Source of the DNA: Austropuccinia psidii
Lineage: Eukaryota > Basidiomycota > Pucciniomycetes > Pucciniales > Sphaerophragmiaceae
Reading direction: 5' to 3'
NCBI GenBank assembly: GCA_023105745.1
Contig: JALGQZ010000007.1
Coordinates: 2,153,592-2,217,591 of the forward strand
DNA length: 64,000 bases
Shown: positions 33,712-45,466 of the stretch, piece after piece
How the letters are laid out: each line of letters begins with the position of its first letter
Position numbering within the stretch: position 1 is the first letter of the stretch
The notes under the pieces: generated by a model
What the model saw: the letters and a program-made list of their open reading frames with translations, nothing else
Told to the model about the DNA's origin: nothing
Database searches by the model: none
Position numbers and translations under genes: made by a program

Positions 33712-35703
33712 TGTATAAGTTTTGACTATGAAGAAATAAGTAAAAATTACTAATATTTTACTTGTTGTACTCTGAATTTCCTCATTTTAATGAATAATAA
33801 GATTAAAAAACAATTATAATAATGAATAATTCTTAGAATTATGGAATAAAAATGTTTACATTATTTAAAAATAATAAAATGAATATATTAATATATAATA
33901 ACTTAATATATATATGGAAATTTATTAATGTTACCACCAATTAATAAATGCATAAAAATTTTTTTATAAAAATAATATTAACAATATTAAAATTATTAAT
34001 TAATATAAGTACTATTTATATTAATATTAGAATTATCAAGAATAATAATAGAGAAAAAATATTACAATAAGGTAAAAGAACTTACTTTTAACACTGAATA
34101 TAATTATTTTGAGTATCTAGGGCAAGGCCTAACGGTATGCCACAATCCAAGCCTCTAGGGGCTGGATGACGGGGGGAGTGTTTACCGGGTGAAATCCCGT
34201 GTGGTGAAGTCCTTGTGCGAAGGAGACCCCCTAGGGGGCAGCAGTTGAAATCCTGTCCTTCACTTTTGGTTACCAAATTCACTTCCAAAAAACTATCCTA
34301 TTGAGGGAACTTGATCTTGAGGGGTCTCCTGGATGGTCCGTCCAAAAAAAAAAAGTAATTATTCTGCTAAAAATATAAATAAAACTTGTTCAAATTGTAT
34401 TTAAAATCAAAATAGAGAGAATTACAAGTTTTACTATTTTTATGTGGATTTAGAGATTTTTTAAGAAATTAACAAATGAAAATAGAATATTGATGTATAA
34501 AGATATAAAATAGTAATTAATATACAATGAATCCTTGGTCTTTAAGAATATAATAGTTTCATATTAATAAATAAGAAAAGTTGCCTTTTTATTTGATGAT
34601 TTTATTGCATTATTTGAATCTGAGGGGGAAACAGAGGAAGAGGAGGTCTTTTCATAGTGAATGTCCTTCTTTTTAGTAGATGTGTACTGATTTTATTCAC
34701 TGTGATTGATCAATATTTCAAGGTTTGGTGATGATTACATCAGTATTGAGCCTTTTTATCTCATTATTATGCCATTTTTTTCGAGTTATTGTTATAACTC
34801 CAATTTGATGACATAATAAACTTGAAAAATTATTCATTTTCGTGTATTATAGTAGTTTTAATCTCAAAATACCAATATGAACCAGTCTTATCTCTTATTT
34901 ACCTGTTAAACCTAAATTAAGGTTAGAGTTGCTGAACAGAAATAATCATTTTTAAGCTTTAAATTTAATCCTTAATAATGTTGAGCTTATTTATGCTAAA
35001 GAGATTCAGAGAATTAATTTTGATAGCTTGGAATTTCCTCACTAAGGTTCCAAAAGACTTTTATTCCATAATAAAAAATCTCTTTTTGATGATTTTTCTT
35101 GTAACTTTACCTTTCTGGAATTCAAACCATAATTTTTTGGATTTTACCTTGAATATATTTATAAAAATTATTTCATTCTTCACATATGAACTATTAGAGT
35201 CTGAATATCTATTTTCTATAATTTGGACTACTTTTGATTTTCGGTGGTTAACAGTTATTGCTATTTTTCCCAATATACCCTTATGAGTTTTTCAGCTTGT
35301 TTATAGCTTGAAAATTGAAGTTTCTATCTTGATGATGGCATTCACTTTGTGGTAAATTTTCTTTGAATCAACTATTAATTGTTTTAAATTCAAAATATAT
35401 GAGCTAAAAACCTGAATATATGTACTGATAATAAAAGTGCATATATCCAGGTTATCTCAGTAAGCATTGGTTTTACAGATATGAAATAAAGATGTAATAT
35501 ATGTAGTGGGTAATGGGGAATCCAATGTTGTAATTTATTTCAAATTTTTATTGATTTGGTTCTGAGATAATCAAGAAGTTATTCCTTGTTATGGCATTTT
35601 TACTGATTTTAAAATCATGATTTCAATTATTTCTATTAAAATAAGTTTTGTAAAGTTTTTTTGTGACCTTTTTGGGTATTTGGTCATATCTCAAAGGCTC
35701 ACA
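33712..35703 (-). repeat. Type-A' LTR (3' LTR of a minus-strand element), containing a SINE-like insert
   Basis: The right end is secure: ...GGTCATATCTCAAAGGCTCACA is the type-A terminus, followed by the PPT-like AGGGAA on the minus strand and the A' polyprotein tail. The left end is tentative, placed at TGTATAAGTTTTGACTATGAAG because LTR E starts in a similar way. Without the insert the length would be ~1.74 kb, as expected. Open frames inside it look like chance. Confidence 0.4.
34109..34355 (+). mobile_element. Candidate SINE (about 247 bp) with A-tail
   Basis: A GC-richer block (GGCAAGGCCTAACGG..., GGGGGGAGTG, CCCCCTAGGGGGC) stands out in very AT-rich DNA and ends in a run of about 12 A (34344-34354). 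TAATTATT occurs just before (34101-34108) and just after (34356-34363), an 8-bp candidate target duplication. AGTTGAAATCC is a weak B-box-like motif. No protein is coded. Identity as a SINE rests on the tail and duplication. Confidence 0.5.
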
Positions 35704-35817
35704 TTCCCTGAAAACAACAAAGATTGTACCAAAATACAATATATTTAATTGGGGTGTCATTCACTGTTCTACCTATTCAATAGACCTTTTTAGTCTTGAA
35801 GCTCAATAATGCTTAAT

Positions 35818-36190
35818 TTACTCTTTAGGTCTTATGTCCTGTCTGAAACTTCTCAACAATTTGTCAGAATTACCTATATTTCTCTCAAGTAGCCATTCAT
35901 CTTCTTGAGTTGGATCCCTGTATCTCACAAGGTATTCCCTCTCTTGCTTGTTTCTTGTCCCCATTTCTTTAAGAAATTTCACAATTTTCTTTTCTTCTCC
36001 TTCTTCTAGAGGGGGAATTTCAAGTTTTGGTTTATCTCTTAGGGGAAATAATACCTTATCACTAGAACTATGAGGCTTTATTAGACTTACAGAGAAAGCT
36101 GGGCTCTTGTTAATTAATTCACCTGTTAACTCCAGTTGAACAGCATTAGGGCCATGGAGGGATCTTATCATAAAGGGTCCTGAATTGGAA
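35818..36190 (-). pseudogene. Type-A' polyprotein C-terminal end with intact chromodomain-like tail
   Basis: The frame reads IRSLHGPNAVQLELTGEL, VSLIKPHSSSDK and PLEEGEEKKIVKFLKE, then EREYLVRYRDPTQEDEWLLERNI and KLLRSFRQ to a stop at 35818. It is homologous to the A1/A2/A3 ends but a distinct subfamily (about 60-65% alike by eye). Here the chromodomain-like tail is complete, which supports the view that A2 lost it. Upstream sequence breaks off at about 36190. Confidence 0.8.
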
Positions 36191-36239
36191 TCTATTACTT
36201 CATTTATTACTTTTAATTTTTTTAAAGTTTAAAGTTGAT

Positions 36240-36425
36240 ACTAACCCTGTCATCCTGTGACTCCAAACAGAGCACCAGAATGACATCCAACATATTATAA
36301 GTAATGGTATGAAGATTATTGGACAAAAAGAGCCAATACAGGTATGATATAAAGAGGTAAACTTTCCAAATATAAAAATACCAGCCTTGCCCAAATGTGA
36401 TAAGAAAGGGAAAAGATATTCACTA
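36240..36425 (+). repeat. LTR family D fragment
   Basis: CTGTGACTC.AAACAGAGCACCAGAATGACA.CC and CTTTCCAAATATAAAAAT match the start of LTR D (52104 onward). It is degraded and truncated. Confidence 0.5.
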
Positions 36426-36451
36426 TCAAAGATAAGATCAAATAAGAAAAC

Positions 36452-36540
36452 TGTGAGCCTTAGAGGTATTTTTATATATGCAAAAGACCACAAAAGAGAA
36501 AATTATGTTATAATTAGAAATAAATAAGTTTATTTGTATT
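36452..36540 (+). repeat. Short type-A LTR 5' end fragment
   Basis: TGTGAGCCTTAGAGGTATTTTTATATATGC and the following A/T stretch match the first ~90 bp of type-A LTRs, then stop. Confidence 0.6.
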
Positions 36541-36559
36541 ATACAAAAAAAATTCAAAA

Positions 36560-37083
36560 TAGTACAAACCCTGTACAGCCATACAGGGGATGTATTATTA
36601 AAATAAATTCAGATGAAGATTCTTCTCAAGAAATTTAACTCTTTGGGTCAGGGGTGGTGGATTCTCACATATACCAGCCCCTCTTTCTCCCTCTGGGGAA
36701 TTTTTTCCCAGTTAATTGATATAGTTTTTTTTATTATTTTATAAATATTCTTACTCTTACTTTTGGGTATTGTATTTATTGGTATTAAGTTACTCTTCGC
36801 ATTTCTTTTTTTCCTGTAAAGTATGAGTTGTGGTGGACATATCATTATTAACCCTTCTCTTTCCTTCTGACAGGTTGAAACAGTGGACTTGGACTTGTTG
36901 GTGGTTGGCTCTTTTATTTCTTACTCTTATTCTTTGTTGTTGCTTTTCTTAAATTTCTTTATTTAGCAATTTTATCATATTACAATTGTAAGTGTATTCC
37001 ATCTTACCATATCTTGAGCCCTCCATAGGGAAGTCCCGGTTTACTGAGTGCCAGGCCCTCTTCACTTAGAAGAGCCCCTTGAC
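36560..37083 (+). repeat. B2-family LTR fragment
   Basis: It matches 40,805-41,346 of the B2 LTR: CCCTGTACAG, GATTCTCACATATACCAGCCCC, GGTTGAAACAGTGGACTTGG and CACTTAGAAGAGCCCCT. The 5' ~200 bp are missing. The end CCTTGACA corresponds to CCTGTGACA. Confidence 0.75.
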
Positions 37084-37720
37084 ATCTTACTGACAACTGG
37101 TGTTGGAGAACTTTGGAAAGTTTCTTTCAACAATATTTTAACAGTGGTCTGGTTTTCCTATGCTGGGTTGTCTAGAAACACTAAAAAAACAAATAAATAC
37201 AATTCTTTTTATAAAAGTATTATTTTCAATAAGATATGGGAGTTTCCACTTGTTGAATGGCTTTTATATATTTTGAAATAAGAGATATGAATAAAAAGGA
37301 ATAAAAATAATATTTACTATGTTTTTTATTTTCTATTTTTATTTTGGAAGAGTAAATTAATAATTAATATTATTCTTTGAAATCTAATTATAATGTAAAT
37401 TAATTTTTTAATTTCCAGAGTGACTCAAAGAAATTTTTGGAAGTCTAAGGATGTGAAAAGCCACGTTTAAGACAGTACAATTGCTTTCCATATGCCTCAA
37501 TAGCTTTTTAAACCAATAAATTCAAAAGTATAAGCATGATTTTATGATTATAAATATATTTTATTATTGAATGAACCCAATTGGGATCTTTTTTGTAGGT
37601 ATTGCAAGGACAAAGCATTTCCAGGCACCCAAATGTAAGTTTCACTATGATACAATGAGTCAATAATACTAATATTTTACTTATTTTACTTTTAATGTTT
37701 TTATCAAAGTAATGGATAAG
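37084..37720. other. Unassigned AT-rich spacer
   Basis: No gene or recognisable repeat seen between two LTR pieces. Confidence 0.4.
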
Positions 37721-39233
37721 TGTCACAGGGGATCTTGGGGGAAACAAGAGTGGCCTGGCACTTAGGAGTCAAGACCTCACTTGGAGGGCTCCAAAGAATA
37801 AAGAAAAATAAATAAGAATATATTTCTTTTAGAGAAAATAAGATCAAGTACAAGATATGCCAAAGATAATAAAGAAGACAAGGGCCAAAGATAATAAGAA
37901 AATCTAAAGGCCAAAGAGCCAAGCAAATGAATCCTAAATTCACTTTTTAAACCTACCAGAAAGAACAATGGAATTAGTAAAGGATATGACTACCAATAGC
38001 CACTGACAGGAAAGGAAGAAGGTTCAAATGACTGACATAAGATTATCAGTATTTACTTCCAATAATGAAAAGAAAATAAGAATAAAGATAAATTAAATAT
38101 ATCAATTAACTGGGGAAAAAGTCCCCAGGGAAGAAAAGGTGGCGAGTATATATGAACATCTGAAGACTGATCCTGGATGGTTGGTCACCCAGCTGTGTTG
38201 ACTGTTTTAGGTCAATGCAGATCTGGCCATCTTGAGAATTAAACTGTTTGTCTAGAGCTCCAAAAGTCAAATATGAATTGGCCGAAATGGGCCAATGAAA
38301 TACAGGTTGTCTGAATATCCCCTGTATGCACCAATTGAGCTGCCCAAGGAGTGCTTCAGTGCTTAATACTGTGAAAACTGATTTGATGATTAACAACCTC
38401 TTGAAATTTCCCTTGAGAAATCCTGGGCCAGTATTCCCTTGGGGGAATACTGTTTAAATGAAATAACCAACACCTGAAGGCCAGGTAATTGGTGTCCTCA
38501 AATGGTCTTCTGGTAGCCACCATGGATTAAAAGACTGACTGAAGTCTTCCTTTGAAATGGAGTTATGAACTTGGGGACTTTATTTAAAATCATTTGATGA
38601 TGTCCTGAAGCCATGACCATTGGATTTCTGAGGAAAAACGGTGCAAAATGGTATATAATACCATATATGCACCAATCCTTGTTCCTACAGGCTTGGATTC
38701 ATTGAGCTGGGCCAAGGATTCCCTGATCTTGAGGGGAACCATTTCTGAAGGTGGCTGGTGGCCTCTGGTGGTTTCCAGAGGCCATCAATTGAGATTTGGG
38801 GTCAGTGGCCAAAATGGGCTCAGGTGGGCCCCACCAGGAATTGGGGGCTTATGGACTTCCCCCTTGGCCCTTTTGGTCTCATTGGAATTGGGCAAAAAGT
38901 GGCCTAAGACATTGCACTGCCCCTGTCCATAGACGTCATAAGGGGCCTAAATGGCTCAAAACCCCCTAATCAGAAGGGGTGGCACAGGGGCCAGAAGCCC
39001 CTGGATGACAGAGGGATCCCCCAGGCCCAAAATAAAAGGTAGTGGCTTGGGGGTTGGTGAGGTGGTGAATTGGCAAAAAAGGCCAATGGGGTAGGATATG
39101 GCCAGGAAATATGAGTATGGCCCAAAGGCCAATTGGCCTATAAATAATGATATGAATACTTGATTATATATTTGTGGAGGCTTTAATTTCTGTAAAACAA
39201 CAATTGGGAGGGGTCTTTCCCCTGGTTGTGACA
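37721..39233 (-). repeat. Family-B LTR (3' LTR of a minus-strand chromovirus)
   Basis: 1513 bp, TGTCACAGGGG...GGTTGTGACA on the plus strand. It is the reverse counterpart of 20565-22050 (shared GGCC-rich section and GGTATA...ATATGCACC block), clearly diverged. Its interior continues at 39234 with the PPT complement GTACCCCCACC. Confidence 0.85.
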
Positions 39234-39959
39234 GTACCCCCACCTTGAATGGTGAGCTCTTGAGCCCAAAGACAAGGTAACAGTCTGTTGAGGCTGATGA
39301 GATGGATTGGATTTAGGAATTACAAAGGTGTTGAATCTTGAAAACCAAAGTTGATAACTGATGAGAGGTTGGCATATGATTTGAGGCTGATTTGCTCTTC
39401 TTTTTACATTTGGATTTTAAATTGGAAGAATTGAGTTGATTTAAAACATTTTGAATTGAGGTTAAAAATAAAGAAAATTTTTAAAAAATTATAAGGAATG
39501 AAAATGAAAGAAAAGTATAAAATAAAGAAAAGAAAAAAAGGAAATGAATTTCTGAGGAGGCTCCAATCTTTATCACGGATTTTGAGGAATGGATTGAATT
39601 GGCCAAGGAGCTGGAAAGAAGATTGATGCCAGGTGTTTATGGGGTGGTCAAGGTGATGTTTTGATAGATTGTACACCCCTCAGGGAAGTTCACACCAGGA
39701 GAGGAACTTAATTTTGAAAGTTACCAATCCTTCCAGTTCCATAAAAAGAAAATAAGTTTTATGAAAGAATGAATTAGAATTGAAAATACTTAAAAGTTGA
39801 ATTGAAAAATTAATGGTCCATTTTCCCAAGTGCAAATGGCCATGAAGCTTGGCCAGTGATCTGTGTCCAAAACATTGACAGGTTCCACAGAGTGGCCATG
39901 GTGAGGCTTGAAACAAAAAGGGTAGAATACTTATGAATGTGCACACAAGAAGTGGGACT
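39234..39959 (-). other. 3' untranslated region of the minus-strand B element
   Basis: No gene. It matches 19768-20564 of element B, including the duplicated CACACCAGGAG/GTGCAC blocks. The short frames here are chance. Confidence 0.6.
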
Positions 39960-40582
39960 TATTTTGGATAATTTCTCTGTTGAAGAATTGGGTCCTGACT
40001 TGTCAGGATACAAAGAATGAAAATCCTTGACAAGTTCAGGGGAATTCTTGAGGCTTTGAGTTTTTCCCAAGTGGATCTTTCTGGGTCTTGACTGAAACAA
40101 TTATGTTCCATCAGATACCATAATTTTCCTCTCTTGATCTTGGAATCCATGATTTGAGAGAGTTCCCATTCTTCTCCTTCTTCAATCAGTATTGGAGAAG
40201 TAGTCTCTTGATGCAAATTAGTGACTGCTTCAAGGAGAGAAATAGGGAAGACTGGGTGGCTGGGGTTCCATTGTGGTGGAAGCTTGAGGTGGTAGGAATG
40301 AGGAATGAGATTCTTCAAGATTGGAAAAGGACCCAACCATTTTTTGGACAGTTTTTTGGTGGGTCTTGTTTATTTAATGCTCTTGGAGGAATGCCATGCC
40401 ATGTCAACAGGATTGAAAACAGATGGAATTTCCCTACTTTTATCTGCATACCTCTTAAACCTGTTTATGGCAACTTCAAGTTCTCTCTTGACATCTTGCT
40501 GTACTGATTGTACTTTTGTTGATAACTTTCAAGCAGGAGTTTCTTGAGTAATTCAAACCAAATCAAATTGAGAATCTCTTCC
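39960..40582 (-). pseudogene. Chromovirus B integrase end and chromodomain, truncated
   Basis: Read on the minus strand: LEVAINRFKRYADKSRE, VFNPVDMAWHSSKSIK, stop, TRPTKKLSKKWLGPFPIL, SHPVFPISLLEAV, EEGEEWELSQIMDSKIKRGK and WYLMEH (canonical LVEWKG mutated), then frameshifted ELVKDFHSLYPDK. It is the end of pol. It is cut at 40582 by the B2 LTR. Confidence 0.8.
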
Positions 40583-41347
40583 TGTAACAACCACTCACTA
40601 GGGGTAAGGGTATCCATTAATACACCCACTCAAACAACTCAAATCAGCAGATCAACTATTTGCATCAGCATTTGGTTTCAGCAATCTTCCTTTCTGAAAC
40701 ATGCATACTGTTTGGGTCATCAATACAGCCTGTCAATACTTGTACAGGTTGGAATTACCCAATACAGCTTTGATACACCATTTCCAAACTGTATGATCAC
40801 TCAATACCACCACACCTCTTGTACAGGCCCTGTACAGTTTTACAGGACCTGTATTGGCCAGACTCAATTCAATAATGCAAGCCTCTCATGAGAATTCTCT
40901 CTCTAGATCAGGGCTGGTGATTCTCACATATACCAGCCCCTCTTTCTCCCCCTGGGGACTTTTCCCCAGCTAATTAATTTAGTTTATTTATGATTTCATA
41001 ATTATTCTTATCCTAATTTTGGGTATTATAATTATTTGATCTTAATTTAGTCTTTGCATTTTCTTTCTTTGCCTGTACAGTATGAGTTGGGTGGCCATAT
41101 CCTTATTAACCCTTCTCTTTCCATTCTGACAGGTTGAAACAGTGGACTTGGACTTGTTTGTGGTTGGCTCTTTTATTTCTTACTCTTTTTATTTTGTTGC
41201 TGCTTTTCTTATATTTATTTTATTAGTAATTAATCATCTCTTAGCACTCTTAAGTGTATTCTTTCTTACCATATCCTGAGCCTTCCATAAGTGAGTCACA
41301 GTTTACTGAGTGCCAGACCCTCTTCACTTAGAAGAGCCCCTGTGACA
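40583..41347 (+). repeat. Element B2 5' LTR (765 bp)
   Basis: TGTAACAACC...CCCTGTGACA. It is shorter than and different from the family-B LTR, though the gag that follows is B-like. It carries several GTACAG/CTGTAC-type short inverted motifs around 40740-40860. A fragment of the same family is at 36560-37083. Confidence 0.8.
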
Positions 41348-42035
41348 TTAAATTAATTAACTCATATTTGATTCTCTCTTTTAATTCATCTATACTCATT
41401 TCTCTCATTAATCAATTATGACTCTTTAACGATCTTATGATTTTTCTCTCATAAATTTTCATTGCATACATTTCATTCATATGAAAATTGACTTTTTCTA
41501 TTTTTCTTAATCATTGCTGACCATCTCATTTCATTTCATTTTACTTAAATAAAATTTCTCTTTGTTTGTTTATTCAGGCTTTATCAGGAGTTATTGATTG
41601 GTTGGTTGATTGGGATTCATTTGGGTTATTGATTCAGCGATTCAGGATTTATTTTGATTTATTTGATTGACTTTTGAATTCCCCAATATAACTGATTTAT
41701 CCTCATGAATTGATTATTGATTATTGATTGATTTTGATTCCTGAAGATATTGATTGACTGATATATTCCTCAAGACCTTGAATTGACCTTGAAGACATTG
41801 ATTGATTGATTGATTGACTGATTGTTTATTGAATTCTTCAAGATTATTGATATTGAATTTGAATTAATTGTTGATTATTGATTGAATTGATTTGATTAAT
41901 TATTGAATTTGACTTCACCTCAAGATTTGAATTGATTCCTCAATACTCATCAAGACCTTTATTGTGATTGATTTGCCCAAGCTTTGATTTCTGTTTTTCA
42001 GTACCATCAATTTATTATTCTAATTATTCATAACT
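41348..42035 (+). repeat. B2 leader with GATT-rich low-complexity tract
   Basis: 41590-41910 is dominated by ATTGATTG, TTGATT and GACTGATTG runs. No TGG-type primer-binding site is seen right after the LTR (TTAAATTAATTAAC), so priming may be atypical or the site lost. 41968-42030 matches the leader of element B (12317-12380). Confidence 0.6.
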
Positions 42036-43046
42036 CCAGTTCAGCATAGCCCTCTAGCCAATAACACTAGATCTCAAAAAAATCCAGCTGTTATCACTCC
42101 TACAGCAAGGGTTCCTCTTGACCGCACACCATCAGTTCATCAACTGAGTGCAAATTTGGACAGAGGACCACCAATGGAAGGAGAAGCACCCTCAAGAAGA
42201 TCAAGATCCTTCTCTGGACACTTGGGTGGCTACCCTGGAATGTCTGAAGGTGCAAGAGCAAGACTAGTGGAAGTTGAAGATGAAGAGGGGGAAGCGTCTG
42301 TGGAAGAGGAAGACTTTGGGGAGACTGAAGTGGCAGATGCCTTGGCGAATGCTTCAGAGGTTCCTCAGGGTTCTAATTTAGCCCTTTCTAGTAAACCTCT
42401 TAGCTCTCAAACTGAACCAAGTCGCCTCAAGATGATGGAGCAAATGACTCAATTCATGGGGCAACTCACTCAAGCAGTTCCCCCAGGGACAATTCCAAAG
42501 CCCCTTCTTTCAAGACTCCATCCATGAAGGCACCTAATTCTTTTTATGGTACTCAAGCTCATAAATTGAGAGGATTTATCCAATCCTGTCAATTGATTTT
42601 CCATAATGATCCAGAAAATTTATTCTCTGAAAGGAAGAAAGTTCTTTACTCAACTTCTTTTCTCACTGGTAGAGCTGGAAAATGGATTGAAACCTACCTC
42701 TAAAATATTTCCAATGAAGATCCTTCCTACCTCCTCAATAATTGGCAGTTATTTGAAACTCAATTATTCACTCTGTTTGGTGACCCCAATGAATTCAGGA
42801 AAGCTGAACAGGAGTTGGATAATTTGAGGATGAAGGAAAGTGGTCATGTATCCTTGTACATTGCTGATTTCAGAAGCTTAATGTCAAGAATTGGAGATTG
42901 GGGGGAAAGAGCGTATATCCATGTTTACAGAAGAGGATTGGCATCAAGATTATTGGATCAGTTGGCTTCTAACCCTGGAACGTTTGACACTCTTCAAGAA
43001 CTTGTGGATTTCATTTTAAAATCAGACACAAGATATCATGAGACTT
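42036..43046 (+). pseudogene. Element B2 gag, 3' truncated
   Basis: Read through: PVQHSPLANNTRSQ, LDRTPSVHQLSANLDRGPP, MEGEAPSRRSRSFSGHLGG, an acidic EVEDEEGE...EEEDFGE stretch, MEQMTQFMGQLTQAV, a frameshift near 42484, TPSMKAPNSF, RGFIQSC, LTGRAGKWIETYL, FTLFGDPNEFRKAEQELDNLR, LYIADFRSLMSRIGDWGERA and LLDQLASNPGTFDTLQELVDF, then DTRYHE. The end of gag and all of pol are missing; at 43046 the sequence jumps into a family-B LTR. Confidence 0.8.
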
Positions 43047-43618
43047 CCATGGCCCCAGGCAATATCCTGCTCCCATTGGCCCCTTGGACAAGAATCCATC
43101 TCACAAACCCCAAGGCAAAAACCCCTTGTTTTGGGGCTGGGGGTCCTGTCAGCCTTCCAGGGGCCTCGGGAACCCAGGAACTACCATTTTGATTATGGGT
43201 TCAAGGGCCTGAATGCCTCTCTTGGGCCATTTAAGCCCCCTATGGTGTCTATTGCCTGCAGGCCATAAATCATGGTCCGCTGTCTGCAGGACCCTTTAGG
43301 AGCCTTTTGGCCCAAATCCAATGAGGCCAAAAATGGTCCGAGGGGGTCTATTAGTGGGCACACCTCAGCCAATTTCTGGCTTAATCCCCTGAAGACTCCA
43401 AATTGCAATAAACCCCAGAAAATCACATCTTGGCCTCAAATGCCAGGGGACCCAAGGTGACCATAGGGGATGTTTCCCCTCAAGACTTCAACCTTGGCCT
43501 CTGGAAGTCACCAGAGGCCCCAAGTCACCTTAATAAAGGGTTTCCCCCAAGATCAGGGAAAACCCCAAGTTTGACTCAATTGGGCTCATTATGCAGGAAT
43601 CAGGGGTGGTACATATAT
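43047..43618 (+). repeat. Family-B LTR internal fragment
   Basis: Starts CATGGCCCCAGGC, matching position ~140 of the LTR at 20565 (20705 on). It ends GGTGGTACATATA where a type-A LTR begins. Both ends are truncated. Confidence 0.75.
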
Positions 43619-45417
43619 TGTGAGCCTTAGAGATATTTTAATATACCCAAAAGACCACAAATAACAAAATAAGATATCAATATAAATAAAATGAATTTTT
43701 TTATATTATCAAAATAAAAATGAAAATATAAATACAAATTTATATACAAAAATAAAAATTTAGTTATAATTTAAAATAAAAATTCCTTTAAATTTTAAAA
43801 TTGTCAAAATGCATTTTTGCTTTAAAAAATTAAGTAAAAAGGAATTTTTAATAAAATAAATGAAATTAAAATATTTTTGGTAAAAGTTACATAAAATATA
43901 TTATAGCTTTTCATCCAATAAATCAACTTCAGAAAATCATTTCACAATTGCATTCCTCATAAAAAATAAGGTGGGTCACCTCTGGGTAAATTTCTGTAAC
44001 TGAATTCTAAATAAGCTTAAATGAAGTTTTAGTATTTTCTGTACATAAGTTGAGAATACTCAAAATCTTAATTTAATTAATACCACATATTGTGTTGACC
44101 ATCAATTTTTGTGTTAAAACTGAGGTGTTTTGTGTAGTTTAGAAGTTTTGAGGAATTGAAGTATTTTCAATTGAATTGTCACAATGTGCACATGTATTAC
44201 ATAATTGAACTGTAATTTACATATGAGGTATCAATTATTACAGTTCTGTACTGTAAAACTTGATTGAATTGTATGTGTAAATCACAAGTGTAATACATGA
44301 TGAGGAATTAAAGAAAAAATAAATTGGAAAGATTGATTCTGGGGGGGAAAGGGAACTCTAGCTCTAAGGGGGAGCCAGACCCCCAAATTCCTTTTTGACA
44401 GTCTTGGGATGTCAAAATACACGCAAAATTTCATGAAGTTTGGCCTGGAACTGAGTCACAGGGTCTGTGGCTCAATTGATGATGAGGTTTTGATACCAAC
44501 CAGGGCAGTTTTAGCTGTTTCCAAGAGGGTAAAACTACTGTTAAGTTATAACAATCCTAGAAGAAAGGTTTCATCTGGTTTCTATGTCTCATACACCAAT
44601 TCTGACATGTTTTGAAGGCTCCAGACCAGGTATTACTATAGTAATGGCTGATTTAAGGGTCTAAAATGGCTAAAACCAGCCTTTTTTTGGTCTAAACCAG
44701 CGTTCAATGATGCCATAATTGGCTTTTCTGTTTTCAGACTGTTTTCCACGACTGAAAAGAGTAATTTGTACTTTCAGAGTAAGAAAATTGATGGCTATTG
44801 AAGAATGTCTTCTTTGCCCCACTTTTCACTTCATGTTAGAATGTTTTCCCTTTATAATTAGTGTAAACACCATTAAACAAATCAATAAAAGATTCCAAAA
44901 ACTCTTTTCAGATCATTTTCAACCTTTTAACACATGAAAAAATAATTTTAATCCTTGTTTGTAACTCTTATAATCATTTTTACCCCTTCAACCACCCCAT
45001 AAGTAAATTGAAGCATCTTTCATCACTGTTAACTTTGTCACTTTGTTTCCAAATTCACTCTGGTAACTTTTGGGAATTTTTTCTCTTTAAATGCCTTTTA
45101 AAGACTTTGCTCTTTGATTAATTGCTTGCAGTTCGTTTCTCAATCAATTCCAATTGAAATTTCTCTTGAAGAAACTTCTTTTGTAGCCTTAAATATCTCT
45201 TGTGGAGTATTTTTGGATAAATTTTCATTGTTGGTAAAACAATAAATATTTATAATATTATTTTTTTATCCTTCCAAAGTTAAAAACATTAAAATCGGAG
45301 TGTTTTCTCTTATCAATACTGTTTTGTACTTTTTTTAATTATATTATACCATATACAAATTTAGAGGATAGGAAAAGTACTTGATTTTTAATCATAGCTT
45401 CATATCCACACCTTACA
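43619..45417 (+). repeat. Type-A LTR, solo
   Basis: 1799 bp, TGTGAGCCTTAG...CACACCTTACA. No gag-pol is attached on either side. Flanking five-base sequences (TATAT and GGAAA) do not match, so the original duplication is lost or one flank was deleted. The conserved motifs of the family are present but decayed. Confidence 0.85.
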
Positions 45418-45466
45418 GGAAAAGTAAATTATTTTCAATCACAGTTTCATATACACACCCTATACC
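45418..45466 (+). repeat. Partial second copy of the type-A LTR end
   Basis: GGAAAAGTAAATTATTTTCAA..., TTTCATATACACACCCTATACCA repeats the last ~47 bases of the LTR just upstream (45371-45417: GGAAAAGTACTTGATTTTTAA...TTCATATCCACACCTTACA) with several changes. Confidence 0.65.

Noticed and set aside
34978..35286. 102-codon hydrophobic frame that looks like a small membrane protein
   Set aside because: It lies in very AT-rich probable LTR sequence, where Phe/Leu/Ile-rich chance frames are expected; no homologous frame exists in the related LTRs.
43619..45417. 5' LTR of a full type-A element
   Set aside because: No PBS, gag or pol follows; only LTR-end and spacer sequence is present, so it is treated as a solo LTR.
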